A stretch of DNA of 64,000 bases from Methylogaea oryzae (GTDB lineage Bacteria > Pseudomonadota > Gammaproteobacteria > Methylococcales > Methylococcaceae): the NCBI RefSeq assembly GCF_019669985.1, contig NZ_AP019782.1, positions 1,663,501 to 1,727,500 on the forward strand, written 5' to 3'. Shown piece after piece: positions 44,984 through 54,698 of the stretch. Numbering within the stretch: the first letter of the stretch is position 1; the number at the start of each line of letters is the position of its first letter. The position numbers and the translations under genes are program-made. The notes under the pieces were generated by a model. That model was not told the origin of the DNA, made no database searches, and saw nothing but the letters and a program-made list of their open reading frames with translations.

Positions 44984-45802
44984 ATGAACGCCCATGAAGA
45001 GGCAAAAGCCAAGGCCGCCCGAGCCTACAACGCCGCGGCCGAGTTGTTCGACCATCCCGCCAACTCATTTTGGAACCGCTTCGGTACCGCCACGGTGGAG
45101 CGGCTCAATCTCAACCCGGGAGAGAACGTGCTGGACGTGTGTTCCGGCACCGGCGCGTCGGCGCTGCCGGCGGCCCAGCGGGTCGGGCCGGGGGGGCGGG
45201 TCGTGGCCGCCGACTTGGCCGAACGCCTGTTGGCGGTGGCACAAGCCAAGGCCCAGGCGCAAGGCCTGGACAACATCGAATTTCGCGTCGGCGACTTGTT
45301 GCAGCTGGGCTATGCGGACGCCAGTTTCGACGCGGCCGTGTGCGTATTCGGCATTTTTTTCGTGCCGGACATGGCCGCCGCGGTGCGGGAGCTGTGGCGC
45401 CAGTTGCGTCCCGGCGGACGGCTGGCCATCACCACTTGGGGGCCGAATTTGTTCGAGCCGGCCAACGGCCATTTCTGGGACGCGGTGCGGGCCGAGCGGC
45501 CCGATCTGTACAAGGACTTCAACCCCTGGGATCGCATCTCCACGCCGGACGGATTGCGCGCCATGCTGGCGGAAGGCGGCGTGGCGCAAGCGGATATCGT
45601 GGCGGAATCCGCCAGCCATCCGTTGTCGAATCCGGACGACTGGTGGACGCTGGCCATGGGCAGCGGCTATCGCGGCACCCTCGATCTGCTCGATCCGGCG
45701 CAGCTGGGCCGGGTGAAACAAGCCAATCTGTCGCGCTTGAGTTCCGCCGGCGTGGATCGCATCGAAGCGAACGTGGTGTATGCGGTGGCGACGAAACCTT
45801 AG
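44984..45802 (+). CDS. class I SAM-dependent methyltransferase
   Basis: 272 residues. SAM motif I is VLDVCSGTGASALPAA, motif II follows with VVAADLAERLL, and FRVGDLLQLGYADASFDAAVCVFGIFFV carries motifs III and IV. The fold is UbiE/arsenite-methyltransferase-like but lacks the Cys set of ArsM, so the acceptor is unknown. GGAG precedes the ATG by seven bases. Its promoter has a CueR-like operator, so metal-triggered expression is inferred. The gene stands alone. Confidence 0.85.
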   Translation: MNAHEEAKAKAARAYNAAAELFDHPANSFWNRFGTATVERLNLNPGENVLDVCSGTGASALPAAQRVGPGGRVVAADLAERLLAVAQAKAQAQGLDNIEFRVGDLLQLGYADASFDAAVCVFGIFFVPDMAAAVRELWRQLRPGGRLAITTWGPNLFEPANGHFWDAVRAERPDLYKDFNPWDRISTPDGLRAMLAEGGVAQADIVAESASHPLSNPDDWWTLAMGSGYRGTLDLLDPAQLGRVKQANLSRLSSAGVDRIEANVVYAVATKP

Positions 45803-46240
45803 GCCCGGGGCTCGCGCCAACGGCTTCCCGTCCGCTGTCGCGCCGGCGCTTATCGAGCCGAGGCGATCACCGGAGGTATGGCGTCTTATTCCAAAATCAA
45901 TATAAACACATTGTTCTTTAGTCTTTCTGTTGGATCGCACGGCGCATTACAGTGTGTCTCATATCGGCAAGAGGGGCGGGGCTTTGCCGCCCAGTTCCCC
46001 AACCGACGTAGCGTTGTTGCCCAAGGGGCATCTCCACGGGCGGGTTTCGCCGTCGGCGCCTACGGAGGGCCGTCAATGAATTCGCTGAATCAGGGGAGGA
46101 CGACAGCGGGAGGTTAGGCCAGGGACGGCGCGTTTTTTCATCGAGCCGCCGCTGCCGCACGCGAAGGCGGGGGTTGTCAGCGAAAAAACTACCAGCTCAG
46201 GCATGGGCCGCATGCCGGATCCGACCAGTAAGAGTTTTCC
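45803..46240. other. 438-base intergenic region
   Basis: No convincing gene is seen. A 6-bp hairpin (GGGCGG at 45974-45979 with CCGCCC at 45987-45992) and short A/T-rich patches occur, and the promoter of the sigma-54 activator must lie in the right part. No confident sigma-54 or sigma-70 promoter was identified. Confidence 0.4.
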
Positions 46241-47338
46241 ATGGACAACACCGAGAACACCACCGTACTGACTTTTCCCGAACCCAGGGCATTGGCCCTG
46301 TCCATTCGAGCCACCGCCTTGGTGTTCGAGGATCCGCTGTCGCGCGCCCTGTTGGCCCGTATCCGCCAAATCGCGCCCAGCGAGGCCACGGCGCTCATCA
46401 TCGGCGACACCGGCACGGGCAAGGAGTTGATCGCGCGCCATGTCCACGCCCTGAGCCGGCGCGCCGAGGGGCCGTTCGTGGCGGTCAACTGCGCCGCGTT
46501 GCCGGAGAGCCTGGTGGAAAGCGAATTGTTCGGCCATGAAAAAGGCGCTTTCACCGGCGCGGTCGCCACCAAAGCCGGCTGGTTTGAAGCGGCGCAAGGC
46601 GGCACGCTGTTTTTGGACGAAATCGGCGATTTGCCCCTGGGAATGCAGGTGAAGCTGCTGCGCGTGCTGCAGGAAAGGGAAGTGGTGCGGGTGGGCTCGC
46701 GCCGTCCGATTCCGGTGGACGTGCGGCTGGTGGCCGCCACCAACGTCGACTTGGCGGAAGCGGTGCGGGCGGGACACTTTCGCGAAGACCTGTATTTCCG
46801 CCTCAACGTGGTGCCGTTGCGCCTCAGCCCCCTGCGCCAGCGGCCGGCGGACATCCTGCCCCTGGCGCAGCACTACCTGCAGGTTTACAGCGAACGCCTG
46901 GGCGTGCGGCATGCGGAGTTGTCCGCCCCGGCACGGGAAGCGCTGCTGAAATATCCGTGGCCCGGGAACATCCGCGAACTGGAAAACGTCGTCCATCACG
47001 CCGTGCTCGTATGCAGCGGCGGACTCATCCAGCCGGAAGACCTCCATTTGGCCGGACAGCAGGCCCTGTACCGTTCGGCGCCAGCCGCGCCGGCGGAGGA
47101 GGACGATTCCTTGGAGCTCGCCTTGCGCCGGTTGTTTGAGCAAGCGCCGCCGCATTTGTACGACACGGTGGAGGAGGTGCTGATGCGCACCGCGTACGAC
47201 TATTGCGAACGCAACCAGGTGCACACCGCGCGCCTGCTCGGCATTAGCCGCAATATCCTGCGGGCGCGTTTGCAGCGTTATGGCCTGTTGCCGGGCGCGG
47301 CGCTGCGGGAACGCGACGAAGTCGAATCCTTCGCCTAG
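46241..47338 (+). CDS. sigma-54-dependent activator without receiver domain (SfnR-like)
   Basis: 365 residues. The AAA+ domain begins directly at the N-terminus: Walker A GDTGTGKE (about 55-62), the sigma-54 contact loop GAFTGA (102-107), [10 protein letters not shown] for Walker B, and [19 protein letters not shown]-terminal Fis-type helix-turn-helix ([21 protein letters not shown]) follows. No N-terminal sensor domain exists, so activity is set by amount or by a partner protein, as in SfnR, the activator of organosulfur genes. Its place before cysK, cysJI and a sulfonate-type ABC operon, and matching sigma-54 promoters there, make it the likely regulator of that cluster. Confidence 0.93.
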   Translation: MDNTENTTVLTFPEPRALALSIRATALVFEDPLSRALLARIRQIAPSEATALIIGDTGTGKELIARHVHALSRRAEGPFVAVNCAALPESLVESELFGHEKGAFTGAVATKAGWFEAAQGGTLFLDEIGDLPLGMQVKLLRVLQEREVVRVGSRRPIPVDVRLVAATNVDLAEAVRAGHFREDLYFRLNVVPLRLSPLRQRPADILPLAQHYLQVYSERLGVRHAELSAPAREALLKYPWPGNIRELENVVHHAVLVCSGGLIQPEDLHLAGQQALYRSAPAAPAEEDDSLELALRRLFEQAPPHLYDTVEEVLMRTAYDYCERNQVHTARLLGISRNILRARLQRYGLLPGAALRERDEVESFA

Positions 47339-47354
47339 CGCCTGCCGGCGGCGG

Positions 47355-47585
47355 CTATGCGGCGGCGGAGTACGTCGGCGCCGCGGCGAGGCCGTGGTCG
47401 ACGAACTCCACCAGCCCCGGCGCGTCGACGCGCAAACTGGCGCGCTCCACCTTGAGGGCGATCAGGGTGCCGTCCGCGGCGAAATCGGCGACCACGCCGG
47501 GGCCGATTTTGTCCGTTTCGCGCACGGGCCGCTCCTGCAGGATCAAAGTCAGGCTGTCGGTGTTCCTATCGTAATTGACTCGCAT
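47355..47585 (-). CDS. DUF2283 family small protein
   Basis: 76 residues starting at ATG 47585 (MRVNYDRNTDSLTLIL), with AAGGAG upstream. The motif YDRNTDSLTLIL and DFAADGTLIALKVERAS match DUF2283, small proteins of unknown function often next to toxin-like genes. It is convergent with the sigma-54 activator gene, and the 76-residue form is the family length. Confidence 0.8.
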   Translation of the reverse strand: MRVNYDRNTDSLTLILQERPVRETDKIGPGVVADFAADGTLIALKVERASLRVDAPGLVEFVDHGLAAAPTYSAAA

Positions 47586-47849
47586 ATTGGCGCACTCCTT
47601 TTGAGCTGAAATCCGTCCTACCGGGGTGTCGGCAAGGATCGGCGGCGCCGAGCGCCGGTTTGGGCGCTGATACCCAAGCATCCGCCGTGCCAAGAGTGGA
47701 GAGGCGGTGCGGTTGGGGATGCCGGCATGGGCGCGGGACTGGCGCGGTTCGTCGGGCGGCAGCCGCTGGTCGCGCCGCTGCCGCTACCACTGCGGCGGCG
47801 CCGGGGCGGCGGGGACGTGGTCGGCGCTGTTGCGTCGCGATCAGCGATT

Positions 47850-47864
47850 CAGCAGATCCTGTTG
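47850..47864 (+). promoter_or_regulatory. putative activator site upstream of the HAD-cys operon
   Basis: CAGCAG-ATC-CTGTTG, an inverted repeat with one mismatch, centred at 47857. Two near-identical palindromes occur at 57793 and 63117, each 70-71 bp from a sigma-54 promoter. Here the distance to the -24 T (47929) is 72 bp. Confidence 0.7.
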
Positions 47865-47928
47865 CTCCGGCGGCAGCGCCGTCGCCGTAACGCCGCGCAA
47901 GTTTCGGACGGGCCTTGGTTTTTTCCTT

Positions 47929-47944
47929 TGGCACGACGGTTGTA
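47929..47944 (+). promoter_or_regulatory. sigma-54 promoter of the HAD-cysKJI operon
   Basis: TGGCACG-ACGG-TTGTA has a complete -24 element and the required ten bases between GG and the -12 G. The last base of the -12 GC is T. Transcription would start near 47954, about 70 bases before the HAD gene. Confidence 0.72.
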
Positions 47945-48023
47945 ACGGCTTCATGCCACCGAGGTCGGGAGCGCCGGCCTCCAGCGCGCAATGGCGCCCA
48001 CTTATTCGCTTTAAGGAAACGAT

Positions 48024-48494
48024 ATGATCGAAGTCAATATCCCGGGGTTTGGCGACCTGCAATTGTTCCATCTCGTTTTGGATTACAACGGGACGCTGGC
48101 GCTGGACGGGACGCGGTTGCCGGGCGTTGCCGAGGCGCTCGCGGCGCTGTCCCGCGACTTGCAAATCCATGTGGTGACGGCGGATACCTACGGCTTGGCG
48201 GCGAGTCAATTGGCCGGGTTGCCGGTCAAGCTGACAATCCTTCCGGCCGGAGCCCAGGCCGATGCGAAGCGGGACTTCGTGACAGCGCTCGGCGCTGCTT
48301 CCGTGGCGGCCATCGGCAACGGCCGCAACGACCGGAAGATGCTCGACGCCGCGGCTATCGGCATCGCCTTGATCCAAAAGGAGGGCGGGGCGGCCGTCGC
48401 CGCCGCGAATGCGGATATCCTATCGTTCGACATACTCGACGCCTTGGCGCTGCTGGGGAATCCCAAGCGTTTGGTTGCGACGCTCAGGTCATGA
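48024..48494 (+). CDS. HAD-superfamily protein (soluble P-type ATPase-like)
   Basis: 156 residues. The HAD core begins LDYNGTLALDG, with the nucleophile Asp kept but the second Asp of DxD replaced by Asn. TADTYG, a lysine (DAKRDF) and GNGRNDRKML complete the fold. This conserved group resembles the P domain of P-type ATPases and has no cap domain. It is probably a small-molecule phosphatase or a phosphoryl-binding protein. AAGGAA lies seven bases before the ATG. It is the first gene of the cysK-cysJ-cysI transcript under a predicted sigma-54 promoter, so a role in sulfur metabolism is inferred. Confidence 0.85.
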   Translation: MIEVNIPGFGDLQLFHLVLDYNGTLALDGTRLPGVAEALAALSRDLQIHVVTADTYGLAASQLAGLPVKLTILPAGAQADAKRDFVTALGAASVAAIGNGRNDRKMLDAAAIGIALIQKEGGAAVAAANADILSFDILDALALLGNPKRLVATLRS

Positions 48495-48580
48495 GACAGC
48501 TGTCCGGCGTGCGTCGTTGTTTAGCGTTTGCCCAAGGCCATTAGGCGAATACCGCCCCCACCGTTTTTACAGGAATCCCT

Positions 48581-49564
48581 ATGTCGCACTGGTACGATGA
48601 CAACTCCCTTTCCATCGGCAACACGCCCCTGGTTCGCCTCAACCGCGTCGTCGACGGCGCAGCGGCCACGGTTTTGGCCAAGATCGAGGGCCGCAATCCT
48701 GCTTATTCGGTCAAATGCCGCATCGGCGCCGCCCTGGTTTGGGACGCGGAAAAGCGCGGCTTGCTGGGGCCGGGCAAGGAACTGGTGGAACCGACCAGCG
48801 GCAACACCGGCATCGCTTTGGCGTTCGTCGCCGCCGCTCGGGGCATTCCGTTGACGCTGACCATGCCGGAAACCATGAGCATCGAGCGGCGCAAACTGCT
48901 GGCGGCATACGGCGCCAAGGTGGTGCTCACCGAGGGCGCCAAGGGCATGAGCGGCGCGGTGGCGAAAGCCGAGGAAATCGCCGCGTCCGATCCCGGCCGC
49001 TACGTTTTGCTCCAGCAATTCAAGAATCCCGCCAATCCGGCGATCCACGAAGCGACGACGGGGCCGGAAATCTGGAACGACACGGCCGGCGCAGTGGACA
49101 TCTTCGTTGCCGGCGTCGGCACCGGCGGCACCATTACCGGCGTGAGCCGTTACCTGAAACGGCAGGGGAAGGCCGTGATTTCCGTGGCGGTGGAACCGGA
49201 GGCCAGCCCGGTCCTGACCCAGCGGCGCGCGGGCGCGCCGCTCCAGCCCGCTCCGCACAAAATCCAGGGGATCGGCGCCGGTTTCGTGCCGGAGATTCTC
49301 GATCTTTCGCTGGTGGACGCCATCGAGCAGGCGAGCAACGACGAGGCCATCGAATTCGCCCGCCGCCTCACTCGGGAAGAAGGCATCCTGTCGGGCATTT
49401 CCAGCGGGGCCGCCGCCGCCGTCGCCGTGCGCCTCGCCAAGCGGCCGGAAAACGCCGGCAAAACCCTGGTGGTGGTGCTGCCCGACTCCGGCGAGCGTTA
49501 TTTGAGCACGGCGCTTTTTGAAGGCGTGTTCGACGATAACGGTCTAGCCTTGTCTGGGAGTTAG
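48581..49564 (+). CDS. cysK: cysteine synthase
   Basis: 327 residues. K45 in [11 protein letters not shown] holds [16 protein letters not shown] binds the substrate carboxylate, and [16 protein letters not shown] binds the phosphate. The enzyme forms cysteine from O-acetylserine and sulfide. It lies 30 bases before cysJ, so the sulfide made by CysJI is used by the adjacent gene's product. Confidence 0.94.
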   Translation: MSHWYDDNSLSIGNTPLVRLNRVVDGAAATVLAKIEGRNPAYSVKCRIGAALVWDAEKRGLLGPGKELVEPTSGNTGIALAFVAAARGIPLTLTMPETMSIERRKLLAAYGAKVVLTEGAKGMSGAVAKAEEIAASDPGRYVLLQQFKNPANPAIHEATTGPEIWNDTAGAVDIFVAGVGTGGTITGVSRYLKRQGKAVISVAVEPEASPVLTQRRAGAPLQPAPHKIQGIGAGFVPEILDLSLVDAIEQASNDEAIEFARRLTREEGILSGISSGAAAAVAVRLAKRPENAGKTLVVVLPDSGERYLSTALFEGVFDDNGLALSGS

Positions 49565-49594
49565 CCGCGGCACACCGCTGGAAAGGAGGCAACG

Positions 49595-51379
49595 TTGAAC
49601 CGTTCACCTGGGCCGTTGAGTCCGGCGCAGCAGGAAGCGCTGGCCCGCTTGCTGGAAGGCATTTCTCCGGATCAAGTCCTCTGGCTGGCCGGGTATTTCG
49701 CCGGGCTCGACCAGGGCCGGCTTCAAGCCGCCCCGGCGCCGCGGCCGGCGGAGGCGGCGCCGGCCGTCACCGTGTTGTTCGGTTCCCAGACCGGCAACGC
49801 CGAACGGCTGGCCCGATCGCTGCGAAGCCGGCTCACCGAGGCGGGCTTCGACGCGCGGGCGGTGTCCATGGACAGCTATAAGACGGCCGAACTCAAGCGC
49901 GAGCGCTGCCTGATCGTGGTCGTCAGCACCTACGGCGAGGGGGAGCCGCCGGACGGCGCCAAAGCCTTCCACGAATGGCTTTTGGGCAAAAGGGCGCCCC
50001 AATTGGCGGGGTTGCGCTACGCGGTGCTGGCCCTGGGCGACAGCAGCTACGAGTATTTTTGCAAAACCGGCCGCGATTTCGACGAACGCCTGGCGAGTTT
50101 GGGGGCCGCGCCGTTGCTCGCCCGAGTCGATTGCGACCTGGATTACGAGGAAACCGCGACGGCCTGGGCCGATGGCCTGCTGGCGAGCCTGGGCCGGAGC
50201 GACACCGCTGGCGCGCGGTCGCCGGTCGTCGCCGCGCCGGCGGAAGCCTCGCCGGCTTATTCAAAGCAACGCCCGTTTCCTGCACGCTTGCTGGAGAATA
50301 TCCGTTTGACCGGCCGCGGCTCCAGCAAGGAGGTGCGGCACATCGAATTGTCCCTCGCCGATTCCGGCTTGAGCTACGAGCCGGGCGACGCCTTGGGGGT
50401 CGTGCCCCGCAATTGGCCGGAACGGGTCGACCAGCTCATCGCTGCCCTCGGTTTTTCCGCCGAAGCCGCCGTGCCCGGCGCGGACGGCGTCGACGTCGCC
50501 TTGCGACAGGCGCTGTTGGGCGATTACGAAATCACCACGCTGACCCGCCCATTCCTGCAAAAGTACGCGGAGCTATGCGGCTCGGCGGATTTGACCGAAT
50601 TGCTTAAGCCGGAAAACCGCACCGCTTTGCGCGACTTCGTTTACGGCCGGGAAATCCTCGACGTGGTGCGCGATTATCCGACGCCGGGCATGGCGCCGGA
50701 GCGGTTCGTCGGCCTGTTGCGCAAGCTGCCGCCCCGACTCTATTCCATCGCGTCCAGCCAGCGGGCCGATCCCGACGAAGTGCACTTGACGGTCGGCGTG
50801 GTGCGTTACCGGAGCCATGGCCTGGCGCGCCAGGGCGTGGCGTCCGCTTTTCTCGCCGATCGGGTGGCCGAGGGCGAGACGGTGCCGGTTTACGTGCACA
50901 GCAATCCGCACTTCCGTTTGCCGAGCGATCCGAACGCTCCCATCGTCATGGTCGGGCCGGGCACCGGCGTGGCGCCGTTTCGCGCGTTCATGGCCGAGCG
51001 GGAGGCGCTGGGCGCCGCCGGCCGCAACTGGCTGTTTTTCGGCGACCGCAATTTCGACAGCGATTTCCTCTACCAGCGCGAGTGGCTGGAATACCGGCGC
51101 AGCGGACTGTTGACGCGCTTGGACGTGGCCTTCTCCCGCGACGACGAGTCCAGGGTTTACGTGCAGCAGCGCATGTTGGAGCACAGCCGTCTTCTCTACG
51201 CTTGGCTGGAGGAGGGCGCCTATTTCTATGTGTGCGGCGATGCGGAACGCATGGCGCCGGACGTGCACGAGGCTTTGCTCGCCGTGGTGCGGAAAGAGGG
51301 TGGTCAAGGCAACGGGTCGGCCGAGGATTATGTGCAGCAATTGCACGCCGCTAAACGTTACCAGCGCGACGTGTACTGA
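49595..51379 (+). CDS. cysJ: assimilatory sulfite reductase (NADPH) flavoprotein
   Basis: 594 residues, close to the usual length. The N-terminal SPAQQEALARLLEGISPDQVLWLAGY is conserved in CysJ. A flavodoxin domain (LFGSQTGNAERLARSL), an FAD domain (PRLYSIASSQ) and an NADPH domain (MVGPGTGVAPFRAFM) follow, ending in the family terminus YQRDVY. It passes electrons from NADPH through FAD and FMN to CysI. Eighteen bases separate it from cysI. AAGGAGG precedes the start at 49595, a TTG codon. Confidence 0.95.
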   Translation: MNRSPGPLSPAQQEALARLLEGISPDQVLWLAGYFAGLDQGRLQAAPAPRPAEAAPAVTVLFGSQTGNAERLARSLRSRLTEAGFDARAVSMDSYKTAELKRERCLIVVVSTYGEGEPPDGAKAFHEWLLGKRAPQLAGLRYAVLALGDSSYEYFCKTGRDFDERLASLGAAPLLARVDCDLDYEETATAWADGLLASLGRSDTAGARSPVVAAPAEASPAYSKQRPFPARLLENIRLTGRGSSKEVRHIELSLADSGLSYEPGDALGVVPRNWPERVDQLIAALGFSAEAAVPGADGVDVALRQALLGDYEITTLTRPFLQKYAELCGSADLTELLKPENRTALRDFVYGREILDVVRDYPTPGMAPERFVGLLRKLPPRLYSIASSQRADPDEVHLTVGVVRYRSHGLARQGVASAFLADRVAEGETVPVYVHSNPHFRLPSDPNAPIVMVGPGTGVAPFRAFMAEREALGAAGRNWLFFGDRNFDSDFLYQREWLEYRRSGLLTRLDVAFSRDDESRVYVQQRMLEHSRLLYAWLEEGAYFYVCGDAERMAPDVHEALLAVVRKEGGQGNGSAEDYVQQLHAAKRYQRDVY

Positions 51380-51396
51380 CGTGAGGACGAGACGAC

Positions 51397-53097
51397 ATGC
51401 CGAGTAAACCCGCTCCGCTCAGCGAAGACGAGGCTTTGAAGGAAAGCAGCGACTACTTGCGCGGCACCATCGCGCAAAGCCTGGCCGACGCGGCCACCGG
51501 CGCCATGGCGCCGCAGGACGCCAAGCTGCTGAAATTCCACGGCAGCTATCAACAGGACGACCGGGATCTGCGCAACGAACGCCAGCGGCAGAAACTCGAG
51601 CCGGCTTATGGCTATTTGATCCGCCTGCGCATTCCCGGCGGCGTGCTCAGCCCCCAGCAATGGCTGCAACTGGACGAGCTGGCCCACCGTTACGCCGCTC
51701 CGTCCCTGCGCATTACCACGCGGCAGACTTTCCAGTTCCACGGCGTGCGTAAACGGCACCTGAAGGCCGTCATGGCCGGCCTGGACCGGGTCCTGTTGGA
51801 CAGCATCGCCGCTTGCGGCGACGTCAACCGCAACGTGGTGGCCCACAACAACCCCTACCTGTCGCCGCTGCATCAGCAGCTGCACGGCTGGAGCCGCTGC
51901 CTCAGCGAACACTTGCTGCCGAAAACCCGCGCCTATCAGGAAATCTGGCTGGACGGCGAGAAGCTGGCAAAGCCGGAGGAAGAGCCCCTGTACGGCAAAA
52001 CCTACTTGCCGCGCAAATTCAAGATCGGCTTGGCGTTGCCGCCGGACAACGATATCGACGTGTTCGCCCAGGACCTGGGATTGATCGCCATCGCCGAGGG
52101 TTCCGAGCTGCAGGGTTTCAATGTGGCGGTCGGCGGCGGCATGGGAATGACCCACGGCGACCCCGCGACTTATCCCCGCTTGGCCGATGTCGTCGGCTTT
52201 TGCCCGCCCCAGCGGTTGCTGGCGCTCGTGGAAACGGTGCTCGCCATCCAGCGCGACTTCGGCGATCGCAGCAACCGCAAGCATGCGCGTTTCAAATACA
52301 CCCTGGACGATCGCGGCCTGGACTGGTTCAAGGCGGAGTTGCAAACCCGGTTGGGCTGGCCGTTAGAGCCGGCGCGGCCGTTCCGTTTCGAGCGCGTCGG
52401 CGACCGCTACGGCTGGATGCGGGACCCGAGCGGCTTGTGGCATACGACCCTGGCCGTGCCCAGCGGCCGCTTGAGGGACACGGAACAAACCGCCTGGCTG
52501 AGCGGCTTGCGCGAAATCGCCCGTATCCACGAGGGCGATTTCCGGCTGACCGCCAACCAGAACCTCGTCATCGCCGGCATCGACGCCGCCAACAAACCCC
52601 GCATCCAAGCCTTGCTCGACCGGCACCGCATTCCCGACCCGGCCCAGTGGAGCGGCCTGCGCCGCCAGGCCATTTCCTGCGTGGCGTTGCCCACCTGCGG
52701 CCTGGCCATGGCGGAAAGCGAACGCTGGTTGCCGACGCTGCTGGATCGCCTGGAGCCTTTGTGGCGGCAAGCGGGGCTGGGAGAGGAGGCGGTCAACCTC
52801 CGCGTGACCGGTTGCCCCAACGGCTGCGGCCGGCCTTACCTGGGCGAAATCGGCTTGGTGGGCAAGTCTCCGGGCCGCTACAACCTGTATTTGGGCGCGG
52901 GTTTCGACGGCGGTCGCTTGAACAAGTTATACCGGGAGAGCCAGAGCGAAGACGAAATCGTCGCCGCGCTGGCTCCCATCATCGAACGTTATGCCCGGGA
53001 GCGGCAAGCGGGGGAACGCTTCGGCGATTTCGCGATTCGCGCCGGCTACGTCGCGGCGGTCGGCGCCGGGCGCGAATTTCACGACCGCACCGCCTGA
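51397..53097 (+). CDS. cysI: assimilatory sulfite reductase hemoprotein
   Basis: 566 residues. The ligands of the coupled [4Fe-4S]-sirohaem centre are visible as [16 protein letters not shown] and [29 protein letters not shown] and the second ferredoxin-like repeat are also typical. It performs the six-electron reduction of sulfite to sulfide. No adenylylsulfate reductase or sulfate adenylyltransferase gene is in the window, so sulfite may come from organosulfur compounds as well as sulfate. Confidence 0.96.
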   Translation: MPSKPAPLSEDEALKESSDYLRGTIAQSLADAATGAMAPQDAKLLKFHGSYQQDDRDLRNERQRQKLEPAYGYLIRLRIPGGVLSPQQWLQLDELAHRYAAPSLRITTRQTFQFHGVRKRHLKAVMAGLDRVLLDSIAACGDVNRNVVAHNNPYLSPLHQQLHGWSRCLSEHLLPKTRAYQEIWLDGEKLAKPEEEPLYGKTYLPRKFKIGLALPPDNDIDVFAQDLGLIAIAEGSELQGFNVAVGGGMGMTHGDPATYPRLADVVGFCPPQRLLALVETVLAIQRDFGDRSNRKHARFKYTLDDRGLDWFKAELQTRLGWPLEPARPFRFERVGDRYGWMRDPSGLWHTTLAVPSGRLRDTEQTAWLSGLREIARIHEGDFRLTANQNLVIAGIDAANKPRIQALLDRHRIPDPAQWSGLRRQAISCVALPTCGLAMAESERWLPTLLDRLEPLWRQAGLGEEAVNLRVTGCPNGCGRPYLGEIGLVGKSPGRYNLYLGAGFDGGRLNKLYRESQSEDEIVAALAPIIERYARERQAGERFGDFAIRAGYVAAVGAGREFHDRTA

Positions 53098-53133
53098 CCG
53101 CAAGAGGCTCGGCTCGGCCGGACGGCCGCGCGT

Positions 53134-53457
53134 TTAGCGCGATATGAGCACTTCGTTGATCTGAACGATCGGCTCGATGTCGGTGTAGTTGGGCATGTCC
53201 CCCTGCAACTCCGGCGCATGGGGCATAAAAGCCTGGAGGAAGTCGTCCGCCGTGCTGAAATGAAAATGGCACATGGCCAAGTAGGCCGGCGCCGAACCGG
53301 GGGTCGCGCCGCCGACGCCGCGCTCGACCGATACGCCCTTGAAGCCGGGATGGGCGCTCAACAGCTCGATGGAACGCGGCATGTGCGTGTCGGCGTAATA
53401 GGCGAAGTCGAAGCGGGCGCCGGGAGTATTGGGGTAGAGGATGCTGATTTTGACCAC
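53134..53457 (-). CDS. EthD-family protein
   Basis: 107 residues. VKISILYPNTPGARFDFAYYADTHMPRSIELL and HFHFSTADDFLQAFMPHAPELQGDMPNYTDIEPIVQINEV match the EthD dimeric alpha/beta-barrel fold. Members are small degradation-pathway proteins with unclear biochemistry. It converges on cysI and is 36 bases from it. Confidence 0.88.
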   Translation of the reverse strand: MVKISILYPNTPGARFDFAYYADTHMPRSIELLSAHPGFKGVSVERGVGGATPGSAPAYLAMCHFHFSTADDFLQAFMPHAPELQGDMPNYTDIEPIVQINEVLISR

Positions 53458-53601
53458 GATGTTTTCACCTATGCCGAGGGCCTAGCGCAGAAGCGGGATC
53501 GCCATTATCCACCAAGGCGACCCGAGAGGCGGCGCGAACGCGCGCTTGGCAAACCTTTCGCGCCGTGCCGCCGCAATTCGATCCGCCGGGCGGTTTGCCG
53601 T

Positions 53602-53979
53602 TTATGCATAGACGTCCAGCAAACCGCCGACGGCGTTCGGGCGGCGGCCCGGATAACTCGCGGAATCGTTGTATATCCCGTCGTTTGCGTCGGTGGCCTG
53701 CCGATGGCTGTCGCCGGGGGGCGCGGCAGCGGCGGCCGGATTGTTCTCGGCCGATACCGGCGAGTTGGACGAGACGGACTGGATCTGCCGTTTGACGGCA
53801 CTGATCTGGTCGGAGATCTCGGCGATTTTCGCTTTGCCTTCGGGCGTTTTGCAGGACGGGCAACCGACCCAGTCCGCCAGCTGCGCCTCGTATTTTTTGA
53901 GCTGGGAATCCAGGTAGGCGGGAGACGGCGTTTTGGGCGCGGGGTATGGAAACGTCGACGATCCGATGGCGCTGATCAT
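53602..53979 (-). CDS. hypothetical coiled-coil protein
   Basis: 125 residues. A helical segment with CPSC (WVGCPSCKTPEGKAKIAEISDQISAVKRQIQSV) may form a coiled coil with a metal- or redox-active cysteine pair, followed by an Ala/Pro-rich disordered tail. FlxA-like proteins look similar, but I cannot assign it. AAGGAG precedes the ATG. Confidence 0.6.
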   Translation of the reverse strand: MISAIGSSTFPYPAPKTPSPAYLDSQLKKYEAQLADWVGCPSCKTPEGKAKIAEISDQISAVKRQIQSVSSNSPVSAENNPAAAAAPPGDSHRQATDANDGIYNDSASYPGRRPNAVGGLLDVYA

Positions 53980-54033
53980 TCTATTCTCCTTAAACTCGGT
54001 TTCTGTCCTAAGCGCAAAACCCGGCGTTGTCTA

Positions 54034-54585
54034 TCAAGACGTCCAAGCCTCCGCGGCAAAGGCTTCGTCCAGCGGCGTCCGCATAATCCGGTTGCTGTAA
54101 TTGGACAAGGTTTTCAAGCTGATTGCCAGCACCACGTCCAAGGCATTGGCGCGGCTGTAACCGGCGGCGAGCAGGGCGGCGATGTCGTCGTCGCCGGCCC
54201 AGCCGCGCTGTTGGACCAGGGTTCGGGTGAAAGCCGCCAAGGCGTCGAGCCGCGCGTCGGGCAGCTCGCGGCCGGCCCGCGCCGCTTCGACGGTGGCGTC
54301 GTCCAGGCCGGCCACGGAAAGGGCCATGTGGGAGTGGAACGGCACGCAATAGTCGCAACGATTTTCCTGGCTGGCCGCCAGCGCCGCGATGTGGCGTTCG
54401 GCCGGGTTCAAGCTTGACTCGTCCAGCAAGTCGGTGAGCAGCAGGTAGGCCTTAAGCGCGCAGGGCGATTCGGCTAGGCCCGCCAACAGGTTGGGAACGA
54501 AGCCGAGCGTCTTCTCGACCTGCGCCAGGATGGGGCGCGCGGCGACGGGGGCGCCGGCGGCATTATGGAAAGTGAACGTCGTCAT
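54034..54585 (-). CDS. AhpD-like/carboxymuconolactone decarboxylase-family protein
   Basis: 183 residues. NPAERHIAALAASQENRCDYCVPFHSHMA contains the CxxC-x3-H active site of alkylhydroperoxidase-like proteins, preceded by the family Glu. These reduce peroxides or act in related redox reactions. It is divergent from an AraC-type gene that probably controls it. Confidence 0.9.
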   Translation of the reverse strand: MTTFTFHNAAGAPVAARPILAQVEKTLGFVPNLLAGLAESPCALKAYLLLTDLLDESSLNPAERHIAALAASQENRCDYCVPFHSHMALSVAGLDDATVEAARAGRELPDARLDALAAFTRTLVQQRGWAGDDDIAALLAAGYSRANALDVVLAISLKTLSNYSNRIMRTPLDEAFAAEAWTS

Positions 54586-54698
54586 GGTCTTCCTTGGTCA
54601 TGGAGGGAGGAGCGATCGGCGGGGCGAGGGTGGCCGCGCGTTCGGGCCTATGCTAAGGTGTTCTGACGGAACGCCATAGACGATATCGTCCAAATTTT

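Noticed and set aside
45931..45947. TGGATCGCACGGCGCA as a sigma-54 promoter for the activator gene
   Set aside because: The -24 and -12 elements match poorly and it is about 300 bases from the start.
47566..47991. Arg/Ala-rich open frames on both strands before the HAD gene
   Set aside because: Biased composition, no family match, and the stretch contains the cys operon promoter and activator site.
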